Positions 56,901 to 64,000 of a DNA stretch of 64,000 nt are shown in pieces (the stretch's first letter is position 1; each line of letters opens with the position of its first letter). Position numbers and translations under genes: made by a program. The stretch lies in the NCBI RefSeq assembly GCF_016406085.1, contig NZ_JAEHFJ010000012.1, positions 1 to 64,000 on the forward strand. Reading direction: 5' to 3'. The notes below the pieces were generated by a model, which saw nothing but the letters and a program-made list of their open reading frames with translations, made no database searches and was not told the origin of the DNA. This DNA comes from Aureibaculum flavum. GTDB lineage: Bacteria > Bacteroidota > Bacteroidia > Flavobacteriales > Flavobacteriaceae.

Positions 56901-57143
56901 AATACAGTCTATAACGAACGTGAGATCTTTACAGAATTAGGTGAGATTATCATTCCCGATCGCTTGGTAATTGATGAAAAGAATAAAGCCACAATTATCG
57001 ATTATAAAACAGGAAAACCAGAAAAAAAATACCATCATCAACTGAATAGTTATGCTAATGTTGTATCACAATTAGGCTATACTGTTGCTAAAAAAATGTT
57101 GGTTTATATAGATGAAGCTATCGCAGTAGAAGAGGTTTTATAA
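53982..57143 (+). CDS. AddA/RecB-like UvrD-type helicase-nuclease
   Basis: About 1053 residues from a TTG at 53982 (MQPSTFQVYNASAGSGKT, the usual N-terminus of flavobacterial homologues; the frame is open back to 53928 inside feoB). Walker A ASAGSGKTFT, TFTNKAAAEMK, FIDEMQDTSLLQW, GDTKQSIYRWRGSEPEQF and HKSKGLEFPVV are UvrD/RecB helicase motifs. A C-terminal RecB-type nuclease domain follows: GNLIHELM, IIPDRLVID...IIDYKTG. It processes double-strand breaks. The AddB-like partner is not in the window. Co-directional with feoB, 28 bases apart. Confidence 0.85.
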   Translation: MQPSTFQVYNASAGSGKTFTLVKSYLKILLETEETYRFQHILAVTFTNKAAAEMKTRVIENLRAFSNPDILKNKTDLFKTIEADFLKEGVIVNDIALHQRSKKVVNAILQNYSAFNITTIDSFTHRLIRSFAHDLGLSLNFDVEMDANSLLDEAVDQLISQIGEDAELTTILIDFALQKTDDDKSWDITRELKEIAKILLNENDKIQLEKIQEKPIKDFIDLKNQLLKDQKLLESQFKSIGEEGIRIIENLGLNFNDFFRSMLPNHFKNIAYNLEKAKFFNVNSLREKVTNQEFYAKSKSPDIKAAIDGVASELSSLYFESEKIYQEYILKQLFLKNLIPLAVLSRINKTLNEIKEEKNIRLNAEFNQLISKNLQDQPAPYIYERIGEKFKHYFIDEMQDTSLLQWHNIIPLIKNALSQEHTGLLLVGDTKQSIYRWRGSEPEQFLKLAQDGDTHAHNPFHIKKELRSLETNYRSYTEVINFNNNFFQYISNYFNEVDYKDIYFNENRQQQTNKVGGYVSLSFVEKGLVADEKELAYGEKVLQIIKNAAEDFQLNEICVLTRTKKHGVAIANFLTENNVDIISSETLLLQNSEKVNYVIDVLTYLQNNNDKEAKFNLLYFLYNHLGVTSDKHLFFKELIDLSVVELFQYLNDFQIDFDPKEIGQLPLYESVEYILRSVHFNETSDAYLQFFLDEVLKYSLKKSTDTRAFLEFWKDKKDKLSIVVPEEKNAVQIMTIHKSKGLEFPVVIFPFDLDIYRDMGSKGWYSIENPEDFNNFETLLVNQSKSLENIGELGQQLYQSYRNEKELDNINLLYVTFTRAIEQLYIIGEQKTLKDKPATSSQFLMDFLDKKGEWSETKTEYTFGNKERVSVKPEDKKNTVQFNQLMSTSWQSHNIAIVANSSLLWDSERGESIKYGNLIHELMAQIKTADDIEEVIQKYVSLGNIIASDKETINGLIHQIVSHPSLESYYQQNNTVYNEREIFTELGEIIIPDRLVIDEKNKATIIDYKTGKPEKKYHHQLNSYANVVSQLGYTVAKKMLVYIDEAIAVEEVL

Positions 57144-57187
57144 TAACTTGATTTTAAATTAAATTGTCCTATTAAATCTCAAACCGC

Positions 57188-57195
57188 TACTTTTG
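57188..57195 (+). promoter_or_regulatory. -7 promoter box for cvpA
   Basis: TACTTTTG fits TAnnTTTG and lies 17 bases before the ATG at 57213. Confidence 0.5.
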
Positions 57196-57212
57196 AGCAT
57201 TAAACCTAACCT

Positions 57213-57722
57213 ATGAATACCTTAGATATAATATTAGCAGCCTTATTACTTTTCGGATTGGTCCGTGGATTTATGAAAGGTTTTTTTGTAGAAGTTGCCG
57301 GATTAGCAGCTTTGGCGTTAGGACTCTATGGAGCTATTCATTTTTCACATTTTGCCTCTAATTATATAGAAAGAAGTGTGGAATGGAATGATAAACAGAT
57401 TCAAATTGCCTCATTTGCTGTCACTTTTCTAGTGATTATTATTGCAATTTCTTTGGCCGGTAAACTATTGACTAAAATTGCAGATGTTGCAGCATTAGGC
57501 CTCTTTAATAAATTTATGGGCGGTGTATTTGGCGTTGCTAAGATTGGATTGATTTTAAGCGTAGTTTTAGTAGTATTTAGTAAATTAAATAGAACAATAC
57601 CTTTTCTTACAGAGGAGCAAATAGAGGAATCAGAATTGTACGAACCCGTTAGAGGTTTTGTACCCTTAATTTTTCCGAATATAGTTCAAGAGAATGATGA
57701 GGTTAATAAAGATGACGTTTAA
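57213..57722 (+). CDS. CvpA-family membrane protein
   Basis: 169 residues with four membrane helices. The CvpA signature DIILAALLLFGLVRGFMKGFF opens it, and GLFNKFMGGVFGVAKIGLILS lies in the C-terminal half. The family is linked to colicin V production and envelope integrity in other bacteria; role here unknown. Its stop overlaps the stop of the convergent reductase gene by four bases. Confidence 0.88.
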   Translation: MNTLDIILAALLLFGLVRGFMKGFFVEVAGLAALALGLYGAIHFSHFASNYIERSVEWNDKQIQIASFAVTFLVIIIAISLAGKLLTKIADVAALGLFNKFMGGVFGVAKIGLILSVVLVVFSKLNRTIPFLTEEQIEESELYEPVRGFVPLIFPNIVQENDEVNKDDV

Positions 57723-59923
57723 TAACAATCCATCAAAACCGCTCCTTTGTTTTGATAATAGCTTAAAGGTTTGTTTAAATGTTGTTGACAAATCGTATCT
57801 AAGGTTTGTATAACGTCTTTTTGCATTACAACAGAACCGCAAATCATAATGACACCTTTGTTTTTAAGAATTTCTGCAATCTGTTCACTGTCCTTTTTTA
57901 GCAAATGTTGGACATAAACCTTTTGATCTTTTTCTTGCGACAGAGCCAAATGTAAAGATTGTAAGTTTCCATTGTTAAGGTAGGTTACCACTTCTTTTTT
58001 ATACAATTCAAATGAAGCGTTTGTGCGGCCACCCCAATAGAGTTGTAATACAGCATTTTTGTTGTTTTCATGCATCATGCCTAAATAGGGGCCAATACCA
58101 GTTCCTGTAGCAATTAACACTACATTTTTTGCTTTTTTAGGAAAATGGAAGCCTTTATTTTTTAGAATACTACATTCTATTTTGTCACCAATGTTCAGAT
58201 TATTAAGCGTATTAGAAACATAACCATCGTCATGCAATTTTACGCTAATTGAAATGGTGTTTCTATCTGATTTTCCAATAGAATAAAGACGTTCTCTATC
58301 ATCTTTATCACTAGTTATTGATAATAAATCACCAGATTTGAACCTTACTTTACCTAAGGAAACCTTTAGACGAATTAAAAAAGTGTTATCAGATTGTTCA
58401 TTTGCTTTTGTGTTTTTTATGACTTCAAATGTGTAGGTTTTTCGTTTCTTTTTTGAGAGGATAGCTTCAGGTAATCTTATATCTAAATTTTCTTTTTCTT
58501 TCCATTGCAGTAACCATTGGTTAAAAGATGCTAAAGACTGATTATTAATAGTAAAAACATTATCCAATCGATTGTTATTAGGATGTTGTTGTAACATTTC
58601 ATCAACATCATATGCATATTTACAAAAGTCAGGATAAGCTAATGAACCAAATCCCACAACAGAATAATCAAAGGGTTTTCCTTGTTGATGAGTTTCTAAT
58701 AGTGATTGGAATTTCTTTGCATTCGTTGGGGCTTCTCCTTTACCATATGTTGCTGTCATCACAATTAGATGTCGCATGTTTTTATAGCTACTATAACTGT
58801 TTAGTTCTGCTAAGAACGATTTTTTACCAAGCCTTATTAATTCTGAATGTAGAGCATTGGCAAAATAGAATGTATTACCATTTTCTGAACCGATAAGAAT
58901 CACATATTCACAAGCATCTTTTTTAAAGCGATTTTTAATTCGCGACTTTCTGCGTTGCAAGGCAATGGTAAATCCTGAATACATAAAAAATAATATTCCA
59001 ACACAGGCTAACAATAAGATAATACTCCAAATAATACTGGCTTGCCCTGTGTGGAAAATAAGACTGTAATAAGAAATAATTGCTGTAAACGGATAATTAA
59101 CCTCGCTAACAATGTCACCGTTAAATTGATTTACTAATACTTCTTTATCCTTTAATTGTAATAAAAAATAACTGTCTGAAAATTCAGCGAAAGGGAATTC
59201 TATTTTTCTGACTTCAGATAACCTTGTATTATTGAAAATATCGAAATCTGATAATTGTAATACCGGTTCTTCGGCAAAAAGGGTATCTTCTTGATGAACT
59301 ATTTTAGCTTTTGGAATAATGGCAAACTGCTCTAATGAAAGATAAACACCACTTATGGTGATAATCAGTATGGGAATTAACAACCATCTTCCAAATAGCG
59401 TATGATAATACGGATTGAATTTTTCTTTTACAATGGGTCTAAAAAAGCCACGAAAGCCTCCTTGCTTTTTTAAGATTAGAAAAATTCCTGTTATACTAAT
59501 TAAAAAAAGTAATAATGAGCTCAGTCCAATAAAAAAACGCCCAATGCTTTTTAGAAATAACGAACGATGTAGGTTGGTTGCAAATTGAAATATGGAATTT
59601 GTTTCGGTAGGTTTTCCTAAATTTTCTCCAGTTTTAGGATTAATATAGAAGATTTCGTTATTGCCTTCTTTATCTATTATTGATGCAGTAACCCAATCAT
59701 TTTTATCAATTTCTACAGAGATAATTTCAGTATAATTTTCACGAAGTGTAGTCGCTATTTCAGCAACGGTAATCTCGTTTAAATTATTAGTTGTGTAAGG
59801 TTGTACACGATTTGTAATAGGCTCAAATGCTAATATAATTCCAGTTATGGAAGCTAGTAAGATAAAAATAGAAGAAGATACAGCCAAAACAAGATGACTG
59901 TACCTCCAAACTGAAATTGTCAT
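57719..59923 (-). CDS. PepSY membrane protein fused to flavodoxin and FAD/NAD(P) reductase (XusC-like)
   Basis: 734 residues. The N-terminal ~330 is a PepSY-associated membrane unit (WRYSHLVLAVSSSIFILLAS and three further helices) with periplasmic loops. Then a flavodoxin domain (VILIGSENGNTFYFANAL, VMTATYGKGEAPTNA, ~337-480) and a FAD/NAD(P) reductase module (ERLYSIGKSD, VLIATGTGIGPYLGMM, ICGSVVMQKDV). Electrons from NAD(P)H would cross the membrane to reduce ferric siderophore. The gene ends a minus-strand series with a DUF4374 lipoprotein and TonB receptor, as XusABC in Bacteroides; XusC there is the PepSY member. Confidence 0.85.
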   Translation of the reverse strand: MTISVWRYSHLVLAVSSSIFILLASITGIILAFEPITNRVQPYTTNNLNEITVAEIATTLRENYTEIISVEIDKNDWVTASIIDKEGNNEIFYINPKTGENLGKPTETNSIFQFATNLHRSLFLKSIGRFFIGLSSLLLFLISITGIFLILKKQGGFRGFFRPIVKEKFNPYYHTLFGRWLLIPILIITISGVYLSLEQFAIIPKAKIVHQEDTLFAEEPVLQLSDFDIFNNTRLSEVRKIEFPFAEFSDSYFLLQLKDKEVLVNQFNGDIVSEVNYPFTAIISYYSLIFHTGQASIIWSIILLLACVGILFFMYSGFTIALQRRKSRIKNRFKKDACEYVILIGSENGNTFYFANALHSELIRLGKKSFLAELNSYSSYKNMRHLIVMTATYGKGEAPTNAKKFQSLLETHQQGKPFDYSVVGFGSLAYPDFCKYAYDVDEMLQQHPNNNRLDNVFTINNQSLASFNQWLLQWKEKENLDIRLPEAILSKKKRKTYTFEVIKNTKANEQSDNTFLIRLKVSLGKVRFKSGDLLSITSDKDDRERLYSIGKSDRNTISISVKLHDDGYVSNTLNNLNIGDKIECSILKNKGFHFPKKAKNVVLIATGTGIGPYLGMMHENNKNAVLQLYWGGRTNASFELYKKEVVTYLNNGNLQSLHLALSQEKDQKVYVQHLLKKDSEQIAEILKNKGVIMICGSVVMQKDVIQTLDTICQQHLNKPLSYYQNKGAVLMDCY

Positions 59924-60103
59924 AAATTAATTTTAAAGTCCACTGTTTTAAAATTTCAACCAATAATAATCAAAAGTCAAAAATTTAAAGAATTACTATT
60001 TTAATTGTTGTTTTTTCTCCCGAAACTTCGAGATTGGAACATATTTGCAATTTGCCTTTTGTGATTTTAATCTATTTACAAAATATGATATATGAAATCC
60101 ATT

Positions 60104-60589
60104 TTATTTCTGCGGAAGCATTCTTATATAACGGATGTAGCCAGTACCATCTACTTTACTTTTTACACTTTCTGAGGTCAATTCAAAAGTTACGTCATCT
60201 GCAACATATTTTTGATCTTCAACAGCAGTTTCAAAACGAATTTTATATCCTTTGTTTAATAAGTCGTCATCTATTTTAATGACTTTAATGGTACGTTCTC
60301 CACCGCTAATTGTGGCTCCAGTAATTGCATCGATAGTATTGGTTGTATTTTCAAAATAGTTCCACCAATTTGTTAAATCGTGATACCACTCATTATCATC
60401 GCCAATTACATTTAAAGTCTCTACGTAATTGCCTTGAGCATCTAATAAAGAAACGGCAATATAAGCTCCTTCACCATCGTAATTAATAAGCTGAATCATG
60501 CATTTGTAAGAGGTGCTTTTGGCTACTGGACTAAAAGCAGCAAGAGTTAGTACCGTTACGATGCTTAAAATAAATAGTTTAAATTTCAT
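60104..60589 (-). CDS. DUF2271 periplasmic protein
   Basis: 161 residues from ATG 60589 (signal peptide MKFKLFILSIVTVLTLAAF). It contains the DUF2271 core DAITGATISGGERTIKVIKID and a Trp-rich patch (EWYHDLTNWWNYF). Members are often next to PepSY/FMN proteins and may help handle flavin or metal; nothing is proven. It lies between the ankyrin and the reductase genes in the same direction. Confidence 0.8.
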   Translation of the reverse strand: MKFKLFILSIVTVLTLAAFSPVAKSTSYKCMIQLINYDGEGAYIAVSLLDAQGNYVETLNVIGDDNEWYHDLTNWWNYFENTTNTIDAITGATISGGERTIKVIKIDDDLLNKGYKIRFETAVEDQKYVADDVTFELTSESVKSKVDGTGYIRYIRMLPQK

Positions 60590-60669
60590 GTGTTTATATT
60601 TATTGCCTGCCACGATGGCAAGCTTGGTTTTTCAATGGATCTCAAAGTAGCTCCGAGATTATTCACAAT

Positions 60670-62154
60670 TTATAATTTTAAAAATTCGATAGTATTCTTG
60701 TTTAAAAATTCATTCTCTAATGCTAAATCATAGGCTGACTCTTCAAAGTCTGTTAAAACACTTGATTTTGCTCCTAAGGAAATTAAATGTTTGATAATTT
60801 TTGCATTATCGGTTGTCATTGCAGCAATGTGCAATGGCGTTAGTCCGTTGCTGTTTTTAGCGTTAATATCAACTTTTATGTTAGCAATTTTATCTAATAA
60901 ATCAGTATCGTTTTTGGTTACCGCCAAATGCATAAGGTTGTTGTTTTCCTTTTGGATGTGTAACATTTCCAATCCTTTTTTGGTTAGTAAATCCCACTTT
61001 TCATTAAATTGTTTTATATTTCTTTTAGAGTAAGAATCAACAAGGTAGTAAGCAAGATTGTTATTATCTTTATCCAAACTATTGATATCCGCACCTTTAT
61101 TAATTAAAAAGGAAACTACATCGGGTGAGTTAGCAGCAACAGCATTGGTTAATGCTGATTTTCCTACTTTGTTTTTAGCATTTATAGCTACATTTTTATC
61201 AACAAAATAGGTAATAATCTCTAAATTATTTCTGCCAGCGGCATTTATTAAAGCGGTATTACCTTCGCTATCTGCTTTGGTTGGATCAACACCTTTTTCT
61301 ATAAAATAATCGAATATGGCCTTATCTTTATTACCAGATGCTAATTTATGAATTGGGTTAACTCCTTTTTTATTTGTGATGTTTGGGCTAATACCTAAAC
61401 CTTCTAAATACTTAAAGAATGCTAGGCTATTGCCACCACCACGACCTACCGTAGCTGCTTCTAAAAAAGCATTACCACCATCTGAGTTGGTATCTTTATA
61501 AGAGATTCCTTTCTTAATTAGTAATTCAATTATTTCTTTATTCCCAGATCGTGCAGCATAATCTATGGTGTTTAAACCAGACTTGTCTGTAGCAGATAAT
61601 TTTAAACCCTTTTTGATAAAATAGTCTAACTCGTTTAAGTTTTTGGCTCTACCAATCAACTGATGTAATGCGTTTGCACCTTTTGGATTGGTTTCATTTA
61701 TGGTGGCACCGTTAGCTAAAAGCAAGTTGTAAAGTTCAGGATTGGTTTGTCCACCTCCAGCTGCAAAAAGTAAAACCGTACTCCCTTTATCATCAAGTAT
61801 GTCCGTTTTTGCTCCATTGCTGATAAGGTGTTTCATTACAGGTAAATTCCCTTTTAAACCTGCCCAAAACAAATACGTACGACCGTCATGTGTAATCTTG
61901 TTAACATCGTTACCATCATAGCTTAATAGATGTTTAATAACATCATCAGATGCGTTGGCTAAAATGGCATTTACAGTAGCGTCAAAGTTGCTTGAGCTTA
62001 ATGCTGTGGCATCATTACCTGCTTTTACTTGTTGTACTACATCAGCAATTGTGGTCGTTGGTTTCCAGAAGTCGCGACTCCAGAAAATATTAGTTTGCTG
62101 TGCTGTAATTGTACTGGCAATAACTAATAATATTATTGTAAAATATTTTTTCAT
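60670..62154 (-). CDS. Secreted ankyrin-repeat protein
   Basis: 494 residues with a signal peptide (TIILLVIASTITAQ). About a dozen ankyrin repeats follow, visible as repeated N-x-x-G-x-x-x-L/A and G-A-x-x-(D/N) blocks, for example KGNLPVMKHLISNGAKTDIL, SGNKEIIELLIKKGISYKDT and SPDVVSFLINKGADINSLDK. It should form a long curved solenoid that binds a protein, perhaps in the periplasm. Its place within the siderophore cluster suggests that it is an accessory of that system. Confidence 0.88.
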   Translation of the reverse strand: MKKYFTIILLVIASTITAQQTNIFWSRDFWKPTTTIADVVQQVKAGNDATALSSSNFDATVNAILANASDDVIKHLLSYDGNDVNKITHDGRTYLFWAGLKGNLPVMKHLISNGAKTDILDDKGSTVLLFAAGGGQTNPELYNLLLANGATINETNPKGANALHQLIGRAKNLNELDYFIKKGLKLSATDKSGLNTIDYAARSGNKEIIELLIKKGISYKDTNSDGGNAFLEAATVGRGGGNSLAFFKYLEGLGISPNITNKKGVNPIHKLASGNKDKAIFDYFIEKGVDPTKADSEGNTALINAAGRNNLEIITYFVDKNVAINAKNKVGKSALTNAVAANSPDVVSFLINKGADINSLDKDNNNLAYYLVDSYSKRNIKQFNEKWDLLTKKGLEMLHIQKENNNLMHLAVTKNDTDLLDKIANIKVDINAKNSNGLTPLHIAAMTTDNAKIIKHLISLGAKSSVLTDFEESAYDLALENEFLNKNTIEFLKL

Positions 62155-62170
62155 AAGTTAAGATTAAATA

Positions 62171-62198
62171 TACTGCCCGATAATGAAATCGGGCAGTA
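62171..62198. other. Hairpin between DUF4374 and ankyrin genes
   Basis: Perfect 11-bp stem TACTGCCCGAT/ATCGGGCAGTA with a six-base loop, and no long T-run on the minus strand. Likely an operon stem that alters RNA stability or ratio rather than a full terminator. Confidence 0.7.
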
Positions 62199-62211
62199 AA
62201 GATATGAGAAA

Positions 62212-63483
62212 TTAATACACTCCAAGGTAAAATGAGTCTGCACCATTATCAAGTTCGGCTCCTATTGTAAAGCCATCTGGTGATGTGCTTTGTGGATCGA
62301 ACATATAGATGTTACCTGATTCTCCAAGAGGAGCAATAGCCATATAGAAATTACCATCTTTTCCTAAAACACCAGATTGGTAATACCACATCCATAAATT
62401 ATTAGGTAGGTTCAGCTTCACGGCAGTTTTGTTGTATAGATCTACTCTGGCAACACCCCAAGGCGTAGTATCGTCACTTCCACTTCCTATTGTGGCATCG
62501 TAATATGGAGCATACCCTATTCCGTTACCTACATAGTACCAGCCATTAGCACCAACGTTAGTCATACCCAATGCAGTTGATAAATCTAATTCATAAGCGT
62601 TGTCATAAGCTCCATTTTTTATTTTAATTAATTTAGCAGGCTCTGCTGTTAAATGATAAATATCTCCCAATTCATCAGTATGGTAAACAGGGGCACGGTA
62701 GCCATATGTAGAGCCTTGAGCTACCTCAGATTCTAATAAAGTAGGATTTTCTAAAGATGGATAATCAACCACTAATGTTGTGGCTTTATAATCAGTTGTG
62801 TTAATGTTTTCATGAGTATTTGGGTCATAACCTCTCTTGGCAACACCGTAGTATGCCTTTCCACCTTGGATAGTAGGATTGTCTATTCTCCAAATATGTA
62901 AGCCATCTTCCGTATGAGGAATAACAACTTCTGACTTTTCAGCCAATGATAAATCAGCTAATTCAATACGTTGTAAAACTGCAGTTGCATCAGTACGCGT
63001 ATAGATATCATCTACATAAATGTGCTCCGTGTTTATGGTATGTACAAGAGCATCATCAGCATTAAGTACTTTCCATCTTGGATACGCCGTACCCATTGCA
63101 ATTTGTACATTGGTTTCTTCTAGTTGTACATAATTTGAACCTCCTTTGATTTCATATTTGTATAAAAATCCACCTCCATAACTTAGGTTATATAAGTATT
63201 TTCCAGATGGTGATCCGTAAATTCTTGCTGTACGAACAGAAGGAACCTCAAAACCTTCTCCGTCAAATGAAATGCTTCCATTTGATATGTCTGTGAAGGC
63301 TTGTGCATAAGTACCAGAATTTCCTTCTGAACTTACTCCAAAAGCTACATTGTAAAATTCCTGATTACCTACCAGAATGGGTTCTTCTGGATCGTCATTG
63401 GAGTCGCAGCTTGTAAATAGTGCACCTATTAAGGTTGCTGATAATAGCAATGATTTGCTTATTGATATTAAATTTGTTTTCAT
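62212..63483 (-). CDS. DUF4374 lipoprotein, XusB-like siderophore binder
   Basis: 423 residues with lipobox LFTSC followed by acidic DSNDDPEEP, pointing to the cell surface. The remainder is DUF4374, a beta-propeller family with repeated Gly/Asp-rich blades (RTARIYGSPSGKYLYNLSYGGG, YPRWKVLNADDALVH, PTIQGGKAYYGVAKRG). In Bacteroides, XusB (next to TonB receptor XusA and PepSY protein XusC) binds ferric siderophore; the same three types of gene are present here. Cargo inferred from context. Confidence 0.85.
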   Translation of the reverse strand: MKTNLISISKSLLLSATLIGALFTSCDSNDDPEEPILVGNQEFYNVAFGVSSEGNSGTYAQAFTDISNGSISFDGEGFEVPSVRTARIYGSPSGKYLYNLSYGGGFLYKYEIKGGSNYVQLEETNVQIAMGTAYPRWKVLNADDALVHTINTEHIYVDDIYTRTDATAVLQRIELADLSLAEKSEVVIPHTEDGLHIWRIDNPTIQGGKAYYGVAKRGYDPNTHENINTTDYKATTLVVDYPSLENPTLLESEVAQGSTYGYRAPVYHTDELGDIYHLTAEPAKLIKIKNGAYDNAYELDLSTALGMTNVGANGWYYVGNGIGYAPYYDATIGSGSDDTTPWGVARVDLYNKTAVKLNLPNNLWMWYYQSGVLGKDGNFYMAIAPLGESGNIYMFDPQSTSPDGFTIGAELDNGADSFYLGVY

Positions 63484-63517
63484 AATAATAGAAATAATTT
63501 ATATTGATTTATATGAT

Positions 63518-64000
63518 TTAAAATATGGGTCTATAGGTTAGTTTAATGTAGAAAGACCGACCAGGTTTTTGCATTGCCCAGTTGTCAAAAACTTGTTCGT
63601 CTGTAATATTTTTAGCATTAAAACTTAGGGTGATTTTATTATTTGGTGCTGTATAAGAAGCTCCAAAGTCATGTATCGCTTGTGTTGGAATGTAGGCTTT
63701 TCCTGTACTGGCATAACTCTCCCAGTTTCTGAAAAATTCATGCGTATATCCGAAATTATAATTGACCGAAAATTTAGAGTTCTCTTTAAATAATTTATTG
63801 AACTTGTATTCTATATAAGTATTTGAAGTGAGGTAAGGTGTATTTCGCAACCGATCCCCATAATGGCCGTATTCTGATCCATTTTCATCATATCTTAAAT
63901 TGTAACGGGCATTAAAGTTGGAAAAGTTAGTCGCTATAAAAAGACGATTATCGTAATTGTATTTTAATTCTACATCAAAACCTGAACTCTTAACTTTTCC
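63518..64000 (-). CDS. TonB-dependent receptor, C-terminal part (XusA-like), cut by window edge
   Basis: The minus-strand frame is open from the right edge to the stop at 63518. It shows outer-membrane barrel strands (SGFDVELKYNYDNRLFIATN, FNYGYTHEFF-type pattern, SFNAKNITDEQVFDN) and the usual ending FYIKLTYRPIF with terminal Phe. It is first in the DUF4374, ankyrin, DUF2271 and PepSY-reductase series. Its plug lies outside the window. Likely a ferric-siderophore receptor. Confidence 0.85.
   Translation of the reverse strand, partial: GKVKSSGFDVELKYNYDNRLFIATNFSNFNARYNLRYDENGSEYGHYGDRLRNTPYLTSNTYIEYKFNKLFKENSKFSVNYNFGYTHEFFRNWESYASTGKAYIPTQAIHDFGASYTAPNNKITLSFNAKNITDEQVFDNWAMQKPGRSFYIKLTYRPIF

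Noticed and set aside
60000-60103. Hairpin-like ctcccgaaacttcgag before the PepSY gene
   Set aside because: Only a four-base stem and no T-run; not a credible terminator.

Overview
The window looks like a chromosomal piece of a marine-type Flavobacteriaceae (Bacteroidota). The DNA is AT-rich. Many genes sit 10-25 bases behind the Bacteroidota promoter box TAnnTTTG. Secreted and outer-membrane proteins are plentiful: SusC/TonB receptors, a type IX secretion (T9SS) sorting domain, and HmuY and DUF4374 lipoproteins. The housekeeping genes (metG, mfd, tex, ppc, nrdAB) are of flavobacterial type. No rRNA, tRNA or CRISPR array was seen.

Layout. 1-148 is the end of an IS3-family element. It is inserted in an array of 453-bp direct repeats (159-1280), each with a hairpin terminator and a possible tiny minus-strand ORF. 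1410-3945 (minus) holds a frameshifted GH18 chitinase with a T9SS tail and two small genes. 4071-7476 encodes a threonine-synthase-like PLP enzyme, a DUF1611/DgcN-like protein and an enolase-superfamily epimerase (DgcA-like), a probable D-glutamate or D-amino-acid route. 8520-11578 is nrdB-nrdA, with the ATP-cone on the radical subunit. 11695-14482 is a heme uptake pair (HmuY and TonB receptor).

15906-26672 is the most unusual region. A SusC-like TonB barrel lacks its plug domain. It is translationally coupled to a 1517-residue alpha-2-macroglobulin (thioester CFEQ) that carries a TonB plug domain in its middle. Past a terminator comes a VIT-VWA protein with a TonB C-terminal domain embedded in it. 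Together they bring complement/inter-alpha-inhibitor-like folds and TonB parts into one neighbourhood.

26774-49975 is mostly housekeeping and hypothetical genes: ppc, an EamA transporter, tex, metG, an LD-carboxypeptidase, YraN, a TlpA-like protein, a TonB_C protein, mfd, TerB and an aminotransferase. It ends in a TonB receptor divergent from the iron genes.

49975-53953 is an iron module. A DtxR-type regulator and the TonB receptor flank a 36-bp inverted repeat that is probably the operator. A membrane-anchored DtxR-FeoA fusion and a FeoB split in frame into G-domain and permease genes follow. After an AddA/RecB-like helicase-nuclease and CvpA, the right end (57719-64000, minus) is a Xus-like xenosiderophore cluster: TonB receptor, DUF4374 lipoprotein, ankyrin protein, DUF2271 protein and PepSY-flavodoxin reductase. 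Iron and heme acquisition is thus a repeated theme.
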